Of a stretch of 64,000 nt of DNA, positions 45,414-58,986 are shown one piece after another. The position numbers and the translations under genes are program-made. Below the pieces are notes generated by a model, which saw nothing but the letters and a program-made list of their open reading frames with translations, made no database searches and was not told where the DNA came from. The stretch's first letter is position 1. Every line of letters begins with the position of its first letter. Origin of the DNA: Guadua angustifolia (Eukaryota > Streptophyta > Magnoliopsida > Poales > Poaceae); contig CM070517.1 in assembly GCA_036346375.1 (NCBI GenBank), forward strand, positions 15,169,161 through 15,233,160. Direction: 5' to 3'.

Positions 45414-48400
45414 CAGAATTCGACCTCGAATTCTGAACACCACAAGAACACTAACAAGAACAACGGAAACAAACTAACAAAGCGAAAACACCCAAAAAGA
45501 ACAAAGTTGGGTACTTCTCACACACAAGACTCCAAAACTCGAGTCACTTCTCTTTTCAACTTGAGAATTCACATCTCACACACGGAGGCGCTATTGGAGC
45601 CGGGCAGGCAGCTAAATTCCCAAATTATACCACAAATCATCAACTCATGATGACACGATTACCGCAAGTCACAACACTCTATTAAGCATCCAACCAATTT
45701 TCACCGAATCACTGAATTCTATTCGATTGAACAGTTGGGGTTCTAAACTCAAATCCCCTAAGAACCAAGAAAACCATGATTCACATCTCTCCTCAATGAT
45801 TAACCTTTATAACCACATGACCATTATCAAGCCATATCATTGAACGAGTTAGCCCACCATATCATAGTTATACCACAGGTCATTTAGTTTGAACCACGGA
45901 GCCACACAAGGCTTTTCAATCCAACAAGCTTCTAACCAAATCCGAACATATCACTATTTCTAACCAATTAACACCGGAATCCTCCAGGAACCAAAACACA
46001 ACTCTTATCTTTTCAACAGTTGCCCTGGAAACAACAGGGCCAAAGATCATTCTTTACCATCAAAATGATTAGCCCCACAGGGCACCAATCCAATTCCCTC
46101 ATAACACAAAATCAAACTTGACCTTCTTTCAAACTTGTCTCGTACAACGAGACAACCACTCAAAGAAAAGGTTCATAACTGAACCATCCATTTCCGACTG
46201 ACCAACATTGAGTCTAACCCATGAAACCGAGGGTTCCGACAAACTTAAGGAAATAATGCATTTAGCGACTGATTCCACCCAACCCACCAACAACAAAGTC
46301 CCACACAACCCAGGGGCAACACGATCAAAATGCTCCTCCCACAAAGGTCGGAACCACGACAAGGAACACTTTACATCAACTTGCTATCACCTTCTTTACA
46401 ATCAACGATTCCCCCAAAAGATTTTGAATCGACATCACAAGGCTCCATCATAATCCACCTTTAAACTACTTGAGGTCAACGCCTAGCTCATGCTACGACC
46501 AGTAAATCAATACCAAACCACACTCGGTTCTTTTCTTAAGAGGGTCTCGCCCTCACATTCTTTCACTCACATAATCAAACCCAAGAGTATAAATCCTTGT
46601 TATACTCAACACTATACCACGAACAGTCATAATCTTTAACTCCAGCTAGAATGCAAAAGAGACACAATTCTCTTTAAACCAATAAACCACATACATCACC
46701 TTGGAGAAAAATTGAACAAAAACCCATGATCGCTCTATTTCCTTTCCTAAGCCAAATCGCAAAGGCAAATTCAAATCTCTTACATCACAAGAACCACTTT
46801 CATCATTTTCAAATCAATGCGATAAAATTCGCATCGGGGAGTACTCAAGATAAAAGAGAGGCTCCATGCAACTCTTTGACAAAAGCTCTCAATAACCAAA
46901 AACAACTCAACTTGCTGTCATCAAAGCAAAACTTCTCATTTCACCAAAATCAACACTTTGGAAGAGAAAATCGATTCTCAAGTCAGACATCCGAACCCAC
47001 AATCACCACACAATCTCTCAAAGAGAAAAGGGAAACTCATTCCCAACAGAGACCACTTCACTAGCAGAAATCACTTATGACTTAATCATAAGCTTCACCT
47101 TTTAGAAACATTCATCAAGATCAATCCTATTTTATTCAAGTCCAACCCCAACCGAACTAAGATTCCAATAGCTCCCATTCAAGAACTTCCAACATTTTCT
47201 ATTACATCTATTTATTTCCTTTAAATGACAAGTCCAAAGACTATCATCACACCATTCCATAAGTATGCATTCTTTCTTCCTCATAATCTTTCATCCACTA
47301 ACTCCACCATTTGGCGAAACACAACTCATATGGAAATTTTCAATTGCACACCAAACAGAACGCCTTAAACAAAAGGCATACATCCAAATGATTACACTGA
47401 CAACCCAATTCCATTGTTATTTAAACCTAAGCTCATCTTACATCCCATTATCTCTAAAATTCTTGCACCTTTAACAATAAAGGTTTCAATGTTCACACTT
47501 AGCGCCTCTGGGAAGCCCCAACAAGACTTAGCAAGAATTTTATAACCACTCTTCCTTGGATCACTTTCTCCAGTAATTATCCTTTCGACTAATTACATCC
47601 GCGTTCGAAAATGTTATCACCAACATTAAACAAATTCTCCCCCGTCAACTTATTTAAACAAGTTCCTCGACCAAATTGTTATTACTTCTTCGACAAAATC
47701 TTTTCTAACCTTACGCAAACTCCGCTTACAGATCTCCACTTATAACCATGGATCACCATGACCCACAAAATAATTCTTGCCATCTATCCAATTAGGGTCA
47801 ATCACCTTAACCCAACAACATAAACATTCTACTAATCCTCTACAGGAAGATCTTCAATCAACCTACAGCTTCCTCTGACTGTCGTATTTTCCTTTCTAGA
47901 AAAGCCAACCAAATCTCCCAAAGAAGCTCGACTCTCAAAAGACTTAGAAAATGGCAGGACTCAAGCCTTGTCATTCAACAGATCTCCAAACCAATCATCA
48001 AATTCCAAAATTCCACAAAGGAACGGAGTTACACAAATAAATTCACGGAAAGTAAAAGCGAATCGGTCGAATAACATTTTTTTAAAGCCCCATACCTTAA
48101 GTTCTCACGACTTAAGTTTTTTTTCCAAAGCTTCAACTGGGAGAACGACAACACGAAGAAATCCATGTCTTTCCCCGCCATCAACCAATGGGACACAGCA
48201 CCAAACCCTTTTTCTTTGACTTAAACCCAAGAAGACCAAATAAGTGAAAGCTCGGAAAACTTACTCCATCAATTATCCAATTTACAACAGAAGAACAACG
48301 ACTCCTTTTAATCTAGGAGAATGTCCAACACAAGAAGGAATACATAACTTTCTCCACAAAGCAACCAAAAGAGGTGCAAAACGATACTTTTTTCTTGGTC

Positions 48401-48938
48401 TTAAATCCGAAAAGACCAAAGAAGATAAAACCCAAAATGAATTCCATCAACTCTCTAATCTACGACAAAAGAACAATGACTCTCCTCACACGAGGTTATG
48501 AGTCCTCCGGTGCTGGCTCTAACTGCCACACCGACCAACGCGGCCTTAACACGGCCCAAACGAACAGACCAAATCCTTTCGGCACAAAGAGTCCGACCGA
48601 ACCCCACTAAGCAATCTACCACTTCATAAGTATAGCCATAAATACTACCATAGCCTTATCAAAACTAACAAATAACATAACCACAAGTATCAACATAGCA
48701 TCCATAACAAAAAAAAAAGCATTGTAGCACAATGCTACGATATCCCATCCCTTTCCTATTGTGCATCAATGTGTGTCAAGTTTTAAATTAATTAACCATT
48801 CTACATCAAGTTTTAAAGTTATTGCCCTAGGGCCACATTTTAAAGGTTCAACCTAAACCATGTTTCTACTTTCACACAGCAAAATTTTAATTCATTCTAG
48901 AATTACTCACTACATTCAACACCACAGACCAGAAACCC
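45414..48938 (-). other. Non-coding internal domain of LARD-like element
   Basis: Roughly 3.5 kb with no long ORF on either strand and no gag, protease, integrase or RT motif that I can see. The + strand is strikingly rich in A and C and poor in G over the whole length, so the element's own RNA would be rich in U and G. A diverged duplication is visible (48190-48320 against 48375-48500, sharing AAGAACAA-GACTC and AAAAGACCAAA blocks). Near the 3' end the minus strand GAATTCGAGGTCGAATTCTG resembles the end of gypsy pol regions. Confidence 0.75.
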
Positions 48939-48950
48939 GCTCTGATACCA
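48939..48950 (-). other. Primer binding site of LARD-like element
   Basis: The minus strand reads TGGTATCAGAGC, two bases from the LTR end, matching initiator tRNA-Met. With the polypurine tract it proves minus orientation. Confidence 0.92.
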
Positions 48951-48952
48951 AC

Positions 48953-49105
48953 TGTAACACCCCGACGCCAAACGCACCACGGATACTACCAAACCTCTAT
49001 ATAACTAATGACACCTCTAAACTCTTAAAAACCGGCTTAAAAGCTAAGCCACCGAAATTTACAAAATTTCGGCATGACCTCTCTAGAAAGTAGGACATCC
49101 ACTCA
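48953..49105 (-). repeat. 5' LTR of LARD-like element, first segment
   Basis: It starts TGTAACACCCCGACG and aligns with 42286-42438. It is broken at 49106 by the CACTA insertion. Positions 49103-49105 (TCA) are the target duplication. Confidence 0.92.
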
Positions 49106-49320
49106 CACTACACCATGACACAAATTCAACAACAGCCTATCTGTCGGCAAAAACCACATATTGCGACGTATTATCTGTCGGCAAAAGTTTTCTCGACAGA
49201 AAAAAACTGTCGGTAGAAGTCCTGTCGGCAAAAACATTTACCGACAGATATATTTTTGCCGACAGATGATCTGACATTACTATAGTACATTTACCGATAG
49301 ATATATCTTTTTCGACAGAT

Positions 49321-49465
49321 ATACTTTTGCCAACAGATCGTCTGAGGGTATACTTTTGCCGACAGATAGTCTGATGGTATACTTTTGCCGACAGATAGTC
49401 TGAGGGTATACTTTTGCCGACAGATAGTCTGAGGGTATACTTTTGCCGACAGATCGTCCGAGGGT
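49321..49465 (+). repeat. 29-bp subterminal tandem array, five copies
   Basis: Units starting ATACTTTTGCC begin at 49321, 49350, 49379, 49408 and 49437, each containing GACAGAT and TCTGAGGGT. Period is exactly 29 bp. More dispersed copies lie at 49135-49320. They are probable binding sites for the TNPA-type protein. Confidence 0.9.
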
Positions 49466-50016
49466 AAGCCAAATTGGTGTGAATTCCATAAAACATTATT
49501 GTGCAGAATATTATAAATCCAACTGATAATTAATTCATATTTTCACCACATCACAGTAGAAAATAACTCAATTAATGCATCCATTCAACACAACAACTGC
49601 CATCAAAATACATCCATTCAACACATAATCAAATTCATTCAACTAGAAATATGCAAATTTGTCCAAAAACCCAAAGTTCATACATTTAACAATCAATCCT
49701 TTACAAAATTCAACCCTGCTGGATCTTAAAAGCTAGAGTCAACTTGTCTTCCACCCACATGAGGTGTCAAGTACATACAAAATGATCACTTAATATACAT
49801 GTGACTAGCTATTTGTTTTGAACAAAAGCATCTGTATTTGATGGTAACACTAACTTCCTTGCAATTCTGCCTGCAAAAAAAACACTTTGAAATTTAGTGC
49901 AAGCACATGGTGATAGTAACAGCATGTGCTGAGGCATTTGAATAAATATTTCTACTAGCCAAACTAGATATAAGTATTAAAAATCACAAAAGGAAAAAAA
50001 GATTTATATCGTCCCA

Positions 50017-50479
50017 ACAAATTTAACAGCATCCATTGTTGGGATTAAATGTCATACAAATTTCAGTTATTTCAAATTAATAGAAGAATAACTTCTTTTA
50101 CCCAAGAGACACTGGCACTTCAAGAATAACTGATTTCATCACTCTATTCTGCAACATGGAAGGAAGCACTTCAAGTGCCACCCAAGAGACACTGATCATA
50201 CAACCTTATCATGTACCTGCCGTTGATGATCTGTACATGGTTTTCAATCTTGTAGGCAGAGCTACTGATCCCTCAGTTGGAATTCCTCAACGAGGAAGGA
50301 GCTCAGGCCAAGGTCTGGGCATTGTCGAGAATATTCCTGTATGCACTTGTACAAGAGACAGGCCAGGTTTGGATTCTAGGTCGTTTACCAATAGAAATGG
50401 CTTTTGCTCTTTCTGGTCCCTCTACAATTCAGTGGCACTAGCGACATCTAATCCCAACAATGGATGCTGTTAAATTTGT
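50017..50479. repeat. 31-bp perfect inverted repeat spanning 463 bp
   Basis: The arms at 50017-50047 and 50449-50479 are perfect reverse complements (ACAAATTTAACAGCATCC... and ...GGATGCTGTTAAATTTGT). Shorter inverted blocks lie inside (GGCACTTCAAG / CTTCAAGTGCC near 50113 and 50168). There is no clear target duplication and no protein match for the 105-codon ORF across it. It could be a small fold-back insertion or a rearranged 3' part of the CACTA element. Confidence 0.75.
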
Positions 50480-51529
50480 CAACCTCACTGGATGCACCAT
50501 TGAAAATCAAATGCTGGTTTCTTCGTACTGACATATATCACGGCCGACAAGCCACATGCAGCATATCTCTAATATCATAATTGCATTCGTAGCAGGAAAG
50601 CAACAGCAAATTAGCCACGTATCTCAAGCAACAACAAAGATGCATTGTTTTCACTGTTTTTTCTTCCAGTTTCCATGTTAACATGGCCCTACCAAGATCA
50701 GGAAAAATGTATAACGACTACACCTTTTGCCAAACCATGAAAATGATACTCGTTTGTTCTTGCTGCTTTTGATTCTGGATTCTGGCCCCAAGCAGCAAAC
50801 TCAATAATGTTATAATAAAATTACAACGAAATGATGAAGAGTATTAGAGCTCCCAGCAGCCCAAACAATATCATCAATAAGGACAAACAAAAAATATGCA
50901 TGTTCCATAAATAAAAGGAAATGAAAAGACAAACCTGTAGAGCTTTTAGAACATGTTCAGGAGCAATAGTTTTCTTCACCTCTTGGCTACATACTTCATT
51001 AGATTCAGAAGGCAAAAGATTGATGAACTCTGAAAATACAAAGCTACAAACATACAAGCGGTTAGATTGGATCAGCAAAAAGAAAGAGATTGAGCTAGTG
51101 GCAGCCCAATCCAAATTCATAACTCACACAAACCTCAACCTTCCCATAAAATTCACCTCGCAGTAAGTTGTTTCAAATATCTCCAAAACGCCTAGCACCC
51201 CATTTAAGGAGAATGAGCTAGTGGCAGCTCAATCATGCACCTTATGAAGTTCAAACGCAAATGACAAAATTGACAGCCAATATGCTTTAAGCTATTATAT
51301 GACTACATTAATTAGGCACTTGTTCCATAGATAATAGATTTACTTGTTCCAACAAAGGAAGTGATGGATTTGCACAAGAAGAAATGTAAAGTTTTGAGTA
51401 AAGTACCTGCAATCTAAGATATCGCTTGCTTCTTGCTGTCCTTTATCTACCAAATTATTAGTAGTTAGCAACTAAAGTTCAACCATTACAATAATCAAAA
51501 TGGAAATATTGTGTAGTGTAGATTATTAC

Positions 51530-53650
51530 CCTCTTGTGTGGCCACGCAATGGACAGTTTGTGAGCATCACCTATATTTTCTATACCATCATATGGATGTG
51601 GCGTGAGAACATCTCTTTTGAATGGAGCAGATCCACGACAACTTCATAATATTCCCGTCCAAGACGTTGTTCTCCCACGACAGTACTTGGGTCGGTTAAG
51701 GTAATTATAGCCTTAGCAACAGGGATATCTCTCACAAGAGCATACAATATTACATCCCTACCAACCTAAAGAATATATTGCAGTTTAAAAGAGTTAAAAA
51801 GAATAATAGACATTCAAGACATAAATTGATCAGTGTGTATGAAAAGGAGAACAACATTACAGCGCTTTCAACTTCACTGTGAGAGGCTTCACGGTTCCTT
51901 GCGGTGGCTGCAATGTTCCTTGGAGCTACCTTAGGAGACACAATTTTCCTGTAGACCATATCCTCCTCCTGACGGTCAAATATATTTTCCATAGATGCAT
52001 GCTCGGCAACACCTTGATGACCATGCTGTCCCTCATCATCAAGTTCTTGTTCAAACACAATATTCTATAGCAAAACATAGACAAGGAATATTTCAGTACG
52101 ACATTATTACTATACATTGCAATCAAAATTTAAGCAGATAGCATACCACAGGTTGAGAATTAGAACCATGTTGTGAAGTGGCTTCTACATTTTGCAAGCC
52201 TTGTGAAGCTAAGAACAAATTTTTCATTTCATCCATTTGTTGTTGCATGTGGTCCATGCGTTGTGTTAGAGCTACAACTCGTTGTTCACTTTTTGTTGAC
52301 GAGCTAGCATTTTCATCTGAAACCTTGTTGGTACTTTTCATTGTTTCGAGTGTGCCCACATATTGAGCAGCTTGGTCCCAAGCCTAAAACACGAACACGC
52401 CCTCTTGGCTCCTTCTCTCCACACACATGTGCGTACATAAATCTCCCTCTTGAATACTTCTTTCCTTCAATTCGTGGTGGTTTCACAGCAGACTTGTGCA
52501 AGTTGGTTCTGCAAACAAGATGTATATGTATGTATTACTAGCTAATAATATTCCATATACATGTATTGATCATACAAGAACTTACAATTATTGGTTGTGC
52601 TTCATTGTAGGATCTCCATTTTCTGAGTATGTACTTTAATAAAGACTTCATCTCTCCGGCGAGGATACCCTTGTTCTTTACCCTACAAGCATTTTTGAAG
52701 TAATTAAGATGGCCTAAACATTTAATCTTGAACCAATTTTGGAAGAGGTACTTTAGTTTACTCAATTCATGCCCAACACGGGCATAACTCTTGCTGCCAG
52801 CCGTATGAAACAAAGTTAACTTCCCACGGTTTTCTTTGCCTCTAATCATACGAGCCTGTTATATCAACACGAAGGAAAATCTGACATACTCATAACAATG
52901 GTGATGTGCAATTGGGACAAAGGTCACAAGACCATAGCAAACATACACATTAGCATAGTAGGGACTTACTTGTGCTTCTGGAGACTTCCAATAATGGATA
53001 AGCCACTCCCAATCAGCTGGATTAACTGTTTTTGGACATTTTGCTAAGAGTTCCTCATCAGTCAATGTTTCATCAAAATACTTCTTCTTTAGGTCTGCCT
53101 TATATTCCTTCCATTTTGTTGCTGATGTTGCTACAACATATTGGAAAGCAGCTGCATCTAGGTTATAATATTTCTGTTTGAACATGAAGAAAGAAGTGAT
53201 TGACAAAAAGTAGTGAACAAAACAAGAATATGAATAATATTCTATTGCTATACCTTTACATTAGTCCACACTAGAAACTTCTTATCGGGATCGACATGTC
53301 TCCAATCATCACATGTAAGCGGTATATGCTTTCTCACCATTGTTCCAACAAATGAAGCAAATTCTTTAGTATTGTCCCCAACAGTGGCCAAGTATTCATT
53401 AAGGGCAATTTTAATTGAGGCTCGCCAAACCCTTGCATATATATTTTGCTTTAAGGTGATACCCTTCCTTTCCTCTTCGTTTCTTTGCCCAAGAGTAATA
53501 CCCGCAGTATTTCCTCTTCTAAGGGTTGATATTCATGATCTTCACCATTAGGTTCCTCTTCATTCTCAGTAGTGCTTCTTCTTGACTTGGACCTCAAATT
53601 AGGACCTCCATTAGCTACTTCACTTGTGCATTGAGTTGTCTACAAGCAGT
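51530..53650 (-). pseudogene. TNPA-like CACTA protein (Transposase_24 type), multi-exon, decayed
   Basis: On the minus strand, exon-like blocks follow in order. 53640-53460 is acidic. 53458-53255 contains RASIKIALNEYLATVGDN and LTCDDWRHVDP. 53175-52970 contains KKKYFDETLTDEELLAKCP and NPADWEWLIHYW. 52855-52700 contains RGKLTLFHTAGSKSYARVG. 52359-52150 has a coiled-coil-like QRMDHMQQQMDEMKN. 52058-51850 is acidic. 51775-51530 contains AIITLTDPSTVVGEQRLG. This is the layout of the Plant transposase Ptta/En/Spm family (PF03004), which binds subterminal repeats. At least one frame break (about 51640) is present. Splice sites are partly guessed. Confidence 0.8.
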
Positions 53651-54668
53651 TGGCAAACAAGATATGAAGAGGAGGGACAATCTAACAATTTTACAAGTTG
53701 TTTTGATTCAATAAACAGCCAGCCTCAATGCACATAGTCATGCAAAAGTCATCAAGGCATGTTGGCAATATGAGCTGGGTTGCTCATAATGGTGGTGTAT
53801 TCCATAGGAAAAAAGCTGAACTTTCTTCAGGGTTCAGATCTTTGTTTAGGAGATCAGGAATGCTTATGAATCTACCACCACATAGGACCTCAGCAACTTT
53901 ATATGGCACATTAATGGAAATTCATCACTAATGTTTAATAGTGCGGGAAAAAATCTAAACTTTAGATCATGGAACAGAACTACTCAAGACAAGTAGCACA
54001 AAACATTCAAGTGATACAGTGTGGGTTGTTCTCATATAACCTACATAGCCTCAGCTTTGTCCAAGATATCAATCACTACAGTTCAATCGTGATCTTTGTA
54101 CCTTAAAATTTATGAAAACGCCATAAATCAATAAATCAACAAAACGATTCAGTTTAAGCAAAAAGATGGATAGCAATTACTCATTATGCAAGCAGCACTA
54201 CTGAATCTTTTATCAGGCAAATGTAAATCAGCATAGAGCAGCCGACAATACCGACAATAATACAACTAACATGGTTCAGTATATGCACATGAATAGACAT
54301 GCCGCAAAATCAATCAGCTACCACCAACAGTGTTGACTAAAGAGAGGTAAATAGTATTGCAAACATAAACATAGATTAGAGAGAGGAAAAACAAGTTCTT
54401 TGGAAATAGATACATAACCTTTGCTAATTTATTGGCTCGATATGATGAGCTAGCTCCGTACGGCACAGTAGTGTTGACAGTCTGGATATTAAGAGATTGT
54501 AGATGCTTTTTGTTTCTTGCAATGTTTGCATTCCTCTCTAGTTCATACTCATTGAGCTTTCCATCTTTATCCTTTCCTTGTGCGCTTTCCATTTTTTCTC
54601 GTGAAACATGACAAAAAGAGTTAGCAATCGTTACATAATTGACACTAATGTAACAGGTCTTGGAAGGC

Positions 54669-57600
54669 TTACTTTTTTTGTATCTTTTCATCAACAATAA
54701 TTCCATCTATGTCTGTCCTAACACAATCAATACCTCCAGATTCAACATTCACAGTTAAATTGGTGTGTAGGTCAGGCAATGGAACACTTATTTCATAACT
54801 ATCATCTAAATTTTCATCATCAACTCGATGCATATCATAAAAGTCTCGTGGTCTTGAATGAACAACAGCAAGCCATTCAATATCAATGGGATCTTTAACA
54901 TAGTAAACTTGAGTTACTTGGGAAGCTAAAATGAAAGGCTCATCTGATATCTTCTCACCGGTATTGAATAAATGCTTAAAATTGACAGAGGTGACCCCAA
55001 ATTGATCAGTTTTTACCCATTTGTCTTCGATGCGATTGTCAACCCAATCACATTTGAAGAGAACCACATTTCCCTTATGGTGATAGTCCAGCTCAATAAT
55101 TTCCTTTATAATACCATAATATGTCTTCTTTCCTACTATGGGATTGTCATTGTTTCCCCTTTCAAAACATGAAGTTTGTGCATCTAGAGCTACTCCACTA
55201 CATTGAACTGGCCTACCCTCATCATAGGACTGTGTATGGAAACTAAGTCCATTTATTGTGTAGCTACTATACTTGCAGGCAACCATGTTTGGCTCCTTTG
55301 CTAAAATCCTTATCTCTTCCGATGCTTCCTCATCCAGTTCTGCAACCTGTACGTATTGAGTATTATTATTAAATTGAAATGGAATTCCATTTGAAATTTC
55401 ATATTAGCATGATCATGTGTCTACTTACATGCAACCTAAACCACTCATGAAAGGTCTGATAATGTGCACGGCTGATTTCTAGTTTATTCCAAAGACCAAC
55501 TGAGGAAAGATAGTCACAATGCTTGCTGCAAAGGTTAAAATTACCCCTTAAACAATTAAGGATAGGAATCATATAGCACTAAAATAATTTGGATATCTTA
55601 CTTCAAATAAGGTTCTATCTTGTCGTAGTTGAACAAGACATATTTATGTGCTCTAAGCCAAGTCTTGTGGTCTAATGTCACATTGCATTTGCCAGCCAAT
55701 CCTTGGCCAATTTTGTGGAAGAAAGGAGTAGTATTGCTGATTTTCGTATGCACACCGTCATCATTTCTAACTTGTCGATTAAACCGAGTCTCACCTTGTA
55801 GATAACGAGAACAAAATGTAAGACTCTCATCAAACAAATAGCTCTCCGCGATCAATCCCTCAGGGTGACTTCTAGTGCGAACATAACCCTTGCACCTCAT
55901 CAAATACCTATGAAGACAAAAGCATATGGTATTTGCAGATTTTTTTGGTAATGATACACCTTTGTTGGTACAACAAAAATAAGAAAATTACCTCTCAACA
56001 GGGTACATGTTTCGAAAATGTATCGGACCAGCTGTTCTTGCTTGGGCAGGAAGATGAACCATCAAGTGCACCATAAGATCAAAAAATGATGGGAGGAATA
56101 TAGTCTCGAGAATGCATAAGGTCTCAGCTATTTCAGCTTCCAATTTTTGCATATCACTTATGCGAATAACGGGGAGTACATTTTCTTGAAAAAATTGCTT
56201 ACACGAATCAATGCAGCACTGACTTTGTCTGGCAATATTCTTCTAACAGCAAGTGGTAGTAAATGTTGTAGAAGAACATGGTTGTCATGGCTCTTTAGCC
56301 CAATTATCTTTTTCTCATTAACAAGGACATTACGACGTATGTCAGATGCATAACCATCGGGAAACTTAACTCCTTTTAATACTTCACAAAATAACTTCTT
56401 CTCAACAGAACTCATTGAGTAAGGTGCTGGAGGTAAATAAAATCATCTGTACTTCAACAGATGAAGATCCTTCTAATATCTAGAGACGAAGGTCCAAATG
56501 AGAATTCAAATTGTCCTTAGATTTGCCATCAATTCCCAAAAGCGTATTAATTATATTATCACGCACATTCTTCTCTATGTGCATGACATCTAAATTATGT
56601 CGCAACAATGAAGTCTTTCCAATACTGCAACTTGAAATGAATAGACCTCCTTTTCCAAATGATCAATGGCTCACCCTCCTTGTGCTTTTGCCTTTTTGTC
56701 TGTTTCTTCCCGGATGGATCCTTTCCAAAACCGTATGAATATTTTCTGTCAGCATCAAAATCTCCTCCCCGTAAAGTGGAGCAGTCTTGGCCTAAGCTCG
56801 CTTTTTATCATCAAATGAGTGAGCATCAAACCTAAACTTGTGGTTTGCATGTAAGAACCTACGGTGTCCCATATAGCAAGACTTGGCACCATTTTTTAGT
56901 CGAAGAGAACATGTATATGAGTGGCATTCAAGGCATGCTACTGCACTAGAGGTAGTGCAACCAGACACATAGCCTAGACCAGGGTAATCAGTAATTGTGC
57001 ATAATATGGCAGCACGCAATTGGAAGTACTCACCCTTCGATGCATCAAATGTTCTAACACCATTAACAAACATATCTGTCAGATCATCAACCAAAGGCTC
57101 AAGATAAACATCCATATCACTACCAGGAGCTTTTGGACCAGGAATCAACAATGAGAGGATAAAATTTGGTTGCTTCATACACATCCAAGGTGGAAAGTTA
57201 TAAGGAATTAAAATAACGTGCCAAATGTCAGAACCAACATTCATGGACCTAAATGGATTAAAACCATCAGTAGCTAGAGCAAGTCTAATATTGCAGCTGT
57301 CTGAAGCAAACTCTGGATGTCTATGGTCAAAATCCTTCCAACGAGGAGAATCCGCCAGATGCCTAAGCAAACCGTCTTTAGTGTGCTCTTCATCGTGCCA
57401 TCTTGTGTGAGTTGCAGTTCTAGAGGACACAAACAACCTCTGAAGCCTTTTCTTTATTGGAAAATAGCGAAGAACTTTATTAGGAACCTTGTGTACGCGT
57501 TTACCATCTAAACTCTGCTTTTCTGATTTCCAACGTGAGGTTCCACATGTAGGACAGCAATTAGCATCAGCATGGTCCTTCCAAAATAGAATGCAATCAT

Positions 57601-58368
57601 TTTTACATGCATGAATACTAACATACCCAAGCCCTAGGCATTTCATCATTTTCTTAGATTCGTGGTAGTTTTTAGGTAGTGCTGACCCTTCGGGAAAAGC
57701 ATCTTTGAGAAGATTTAGTAGTCGGTCAAAGCTTTTATCAGACCATCCACCAAGCAATTTAGCATGTAGTAGTCTAACTAGGAAACACAACTTTGAGAAG
57801 TTCTTACACCCTGGATATAGCTCTTGACCATAGTCATTTGCCAACTGTTGGAGAGGTTCTAAATCTTCATGGGGATGCTCTAAACCACCTTCATCCTCGA
57901 AATCCCCTCCATTATCTAAACCACAAGCCAAGTCACGCAACAAATCAGAAATATCATCATCTTCGTCTGACTTCTTCCCAAACTCGGCTCGATCGTGGTC
58001 ATGACTATTAACAAAAAAGGAGCTGCCTTCTCCATAAAACATCTGTTGTTTGTACTCTTCCAAAAATCCCTCACATATCAAGTGCTCACGCACTTCACTT
58101 TCTCCTCTCCAAATGGCATTCACACAATTTATACAAGGGCACAATATTTTGTTTCCTATCACTGAATTTCTAAATGCAGAAGTTAGAAATCTGTTTACCC
58201 CTTCAACATAGACCTTTGTGTGCCTACATGTAGTATATATGCACCAAGTTAGTTTAAATGTTGACTACTACTAACACTTGATAACTATATAAAAGAATTG
58301 TGTTGTACCTAGGCTCATTGATCCACCATATCCATGTAGGATTTTTACCAGCTATGTCGGCAAGCTAC
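54669..58368 (-). pseudogene. TNP2-type CACTA transposase, decayed
   Basis: The N-terminal Transpos_assoc domain runs across an exon at 58309-58368 (WIWWINEPR) and the start of the main exon at 58223 (LCPCINCVNAIW). The main exon carries the TNP2 core (PF02992): CPTCGTSRW, ATHTRWHDEEHTKDG, LALATDGFNPF and KAPGSDMDVYLEPL. The frame stops at 56792. The conserved NLDVMHIEKNV is encoded at 56567-56599 in another frame. A DUF4218 region follows (56415-55600: DNHVLLQHLLPLAVR, then RSHPEGLIAESYL) with a break at a T run near 56190. A DUF4216 exon lies at 55286-54669 (VQCSGVALDAQTSCF, VVLFKCDWVDN). Domain order is complete, but the stop and two frameshifts abolish the protein. The catalytic residues were not assigned. 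Confidence 0.88.
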
Positions 58369-58960
58369 CTAATTTCAGTGTATAAGTTATAAGTAAAGAC
58401 ATGTACAACTGCATAGAATCAACCAAATAAAACCAAAATCAGACAACACTATTGAATTGTGTCACTCAATACAACACATCCATAATGTCCTTTCACGCCC
58501 AAATCAGATATATATACCAAATCAGGTACATAAGATGTTAAAAATAATTAAGAAAGGACAAGAATGAAAGAGAGTACCTTACAAATTTAGTCAGAGAACT
58601 CTTGCTACAAGGGAGTGCAACTGCCTAGCTTGCCCTTAATGACCCTCTGGTATTGAGTCTGTACCTTATCAAACAATACATTAACAATAACATCATTCAA
58701 TCGTCCAAGTCATCATTGAAATGCTTTGAAATTCTAATTGGAAATACAATAGTATCTACTATGCATATGTAAGGTTCAAGTGAGCTAGTTGCCTTGCATA
58801 GCTCATGTTTGTTACATGGCTACGTATATTTACTGATTGTATTTAAGCATGATGAATATTTACATGTAAATGAAGCATATTATCTTGTTAATGTATTGTT
58901 ACATGGCGCCATGTTACCGTTAATGTATTGTTTGTTACATGTTGATGGAGTAGTTAGTAT

Positions 58961-58986
58961 TTTGTTACATGGCGCCATGTAACAAA
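58961..58986. repeat. 26-bp perfect palindrome
   Basis: Centred on GGCGCC: TTTGTTACATGGC followed by its exact complement. A near copy of its core (TTACATGGCGCCATGTTAC) lies at 58900-58918, and a half copy (TTTGTTACATG) at 58931. Confidence 0.9.

Noticed and set aside
45414..48938. Many small + strand ORFs (60-112 codons)
   Set aside because: The + strand is the non-sense strand of the retroelement and low in G, which reduces stop codons starting with TG. No domain or shared frame is present.
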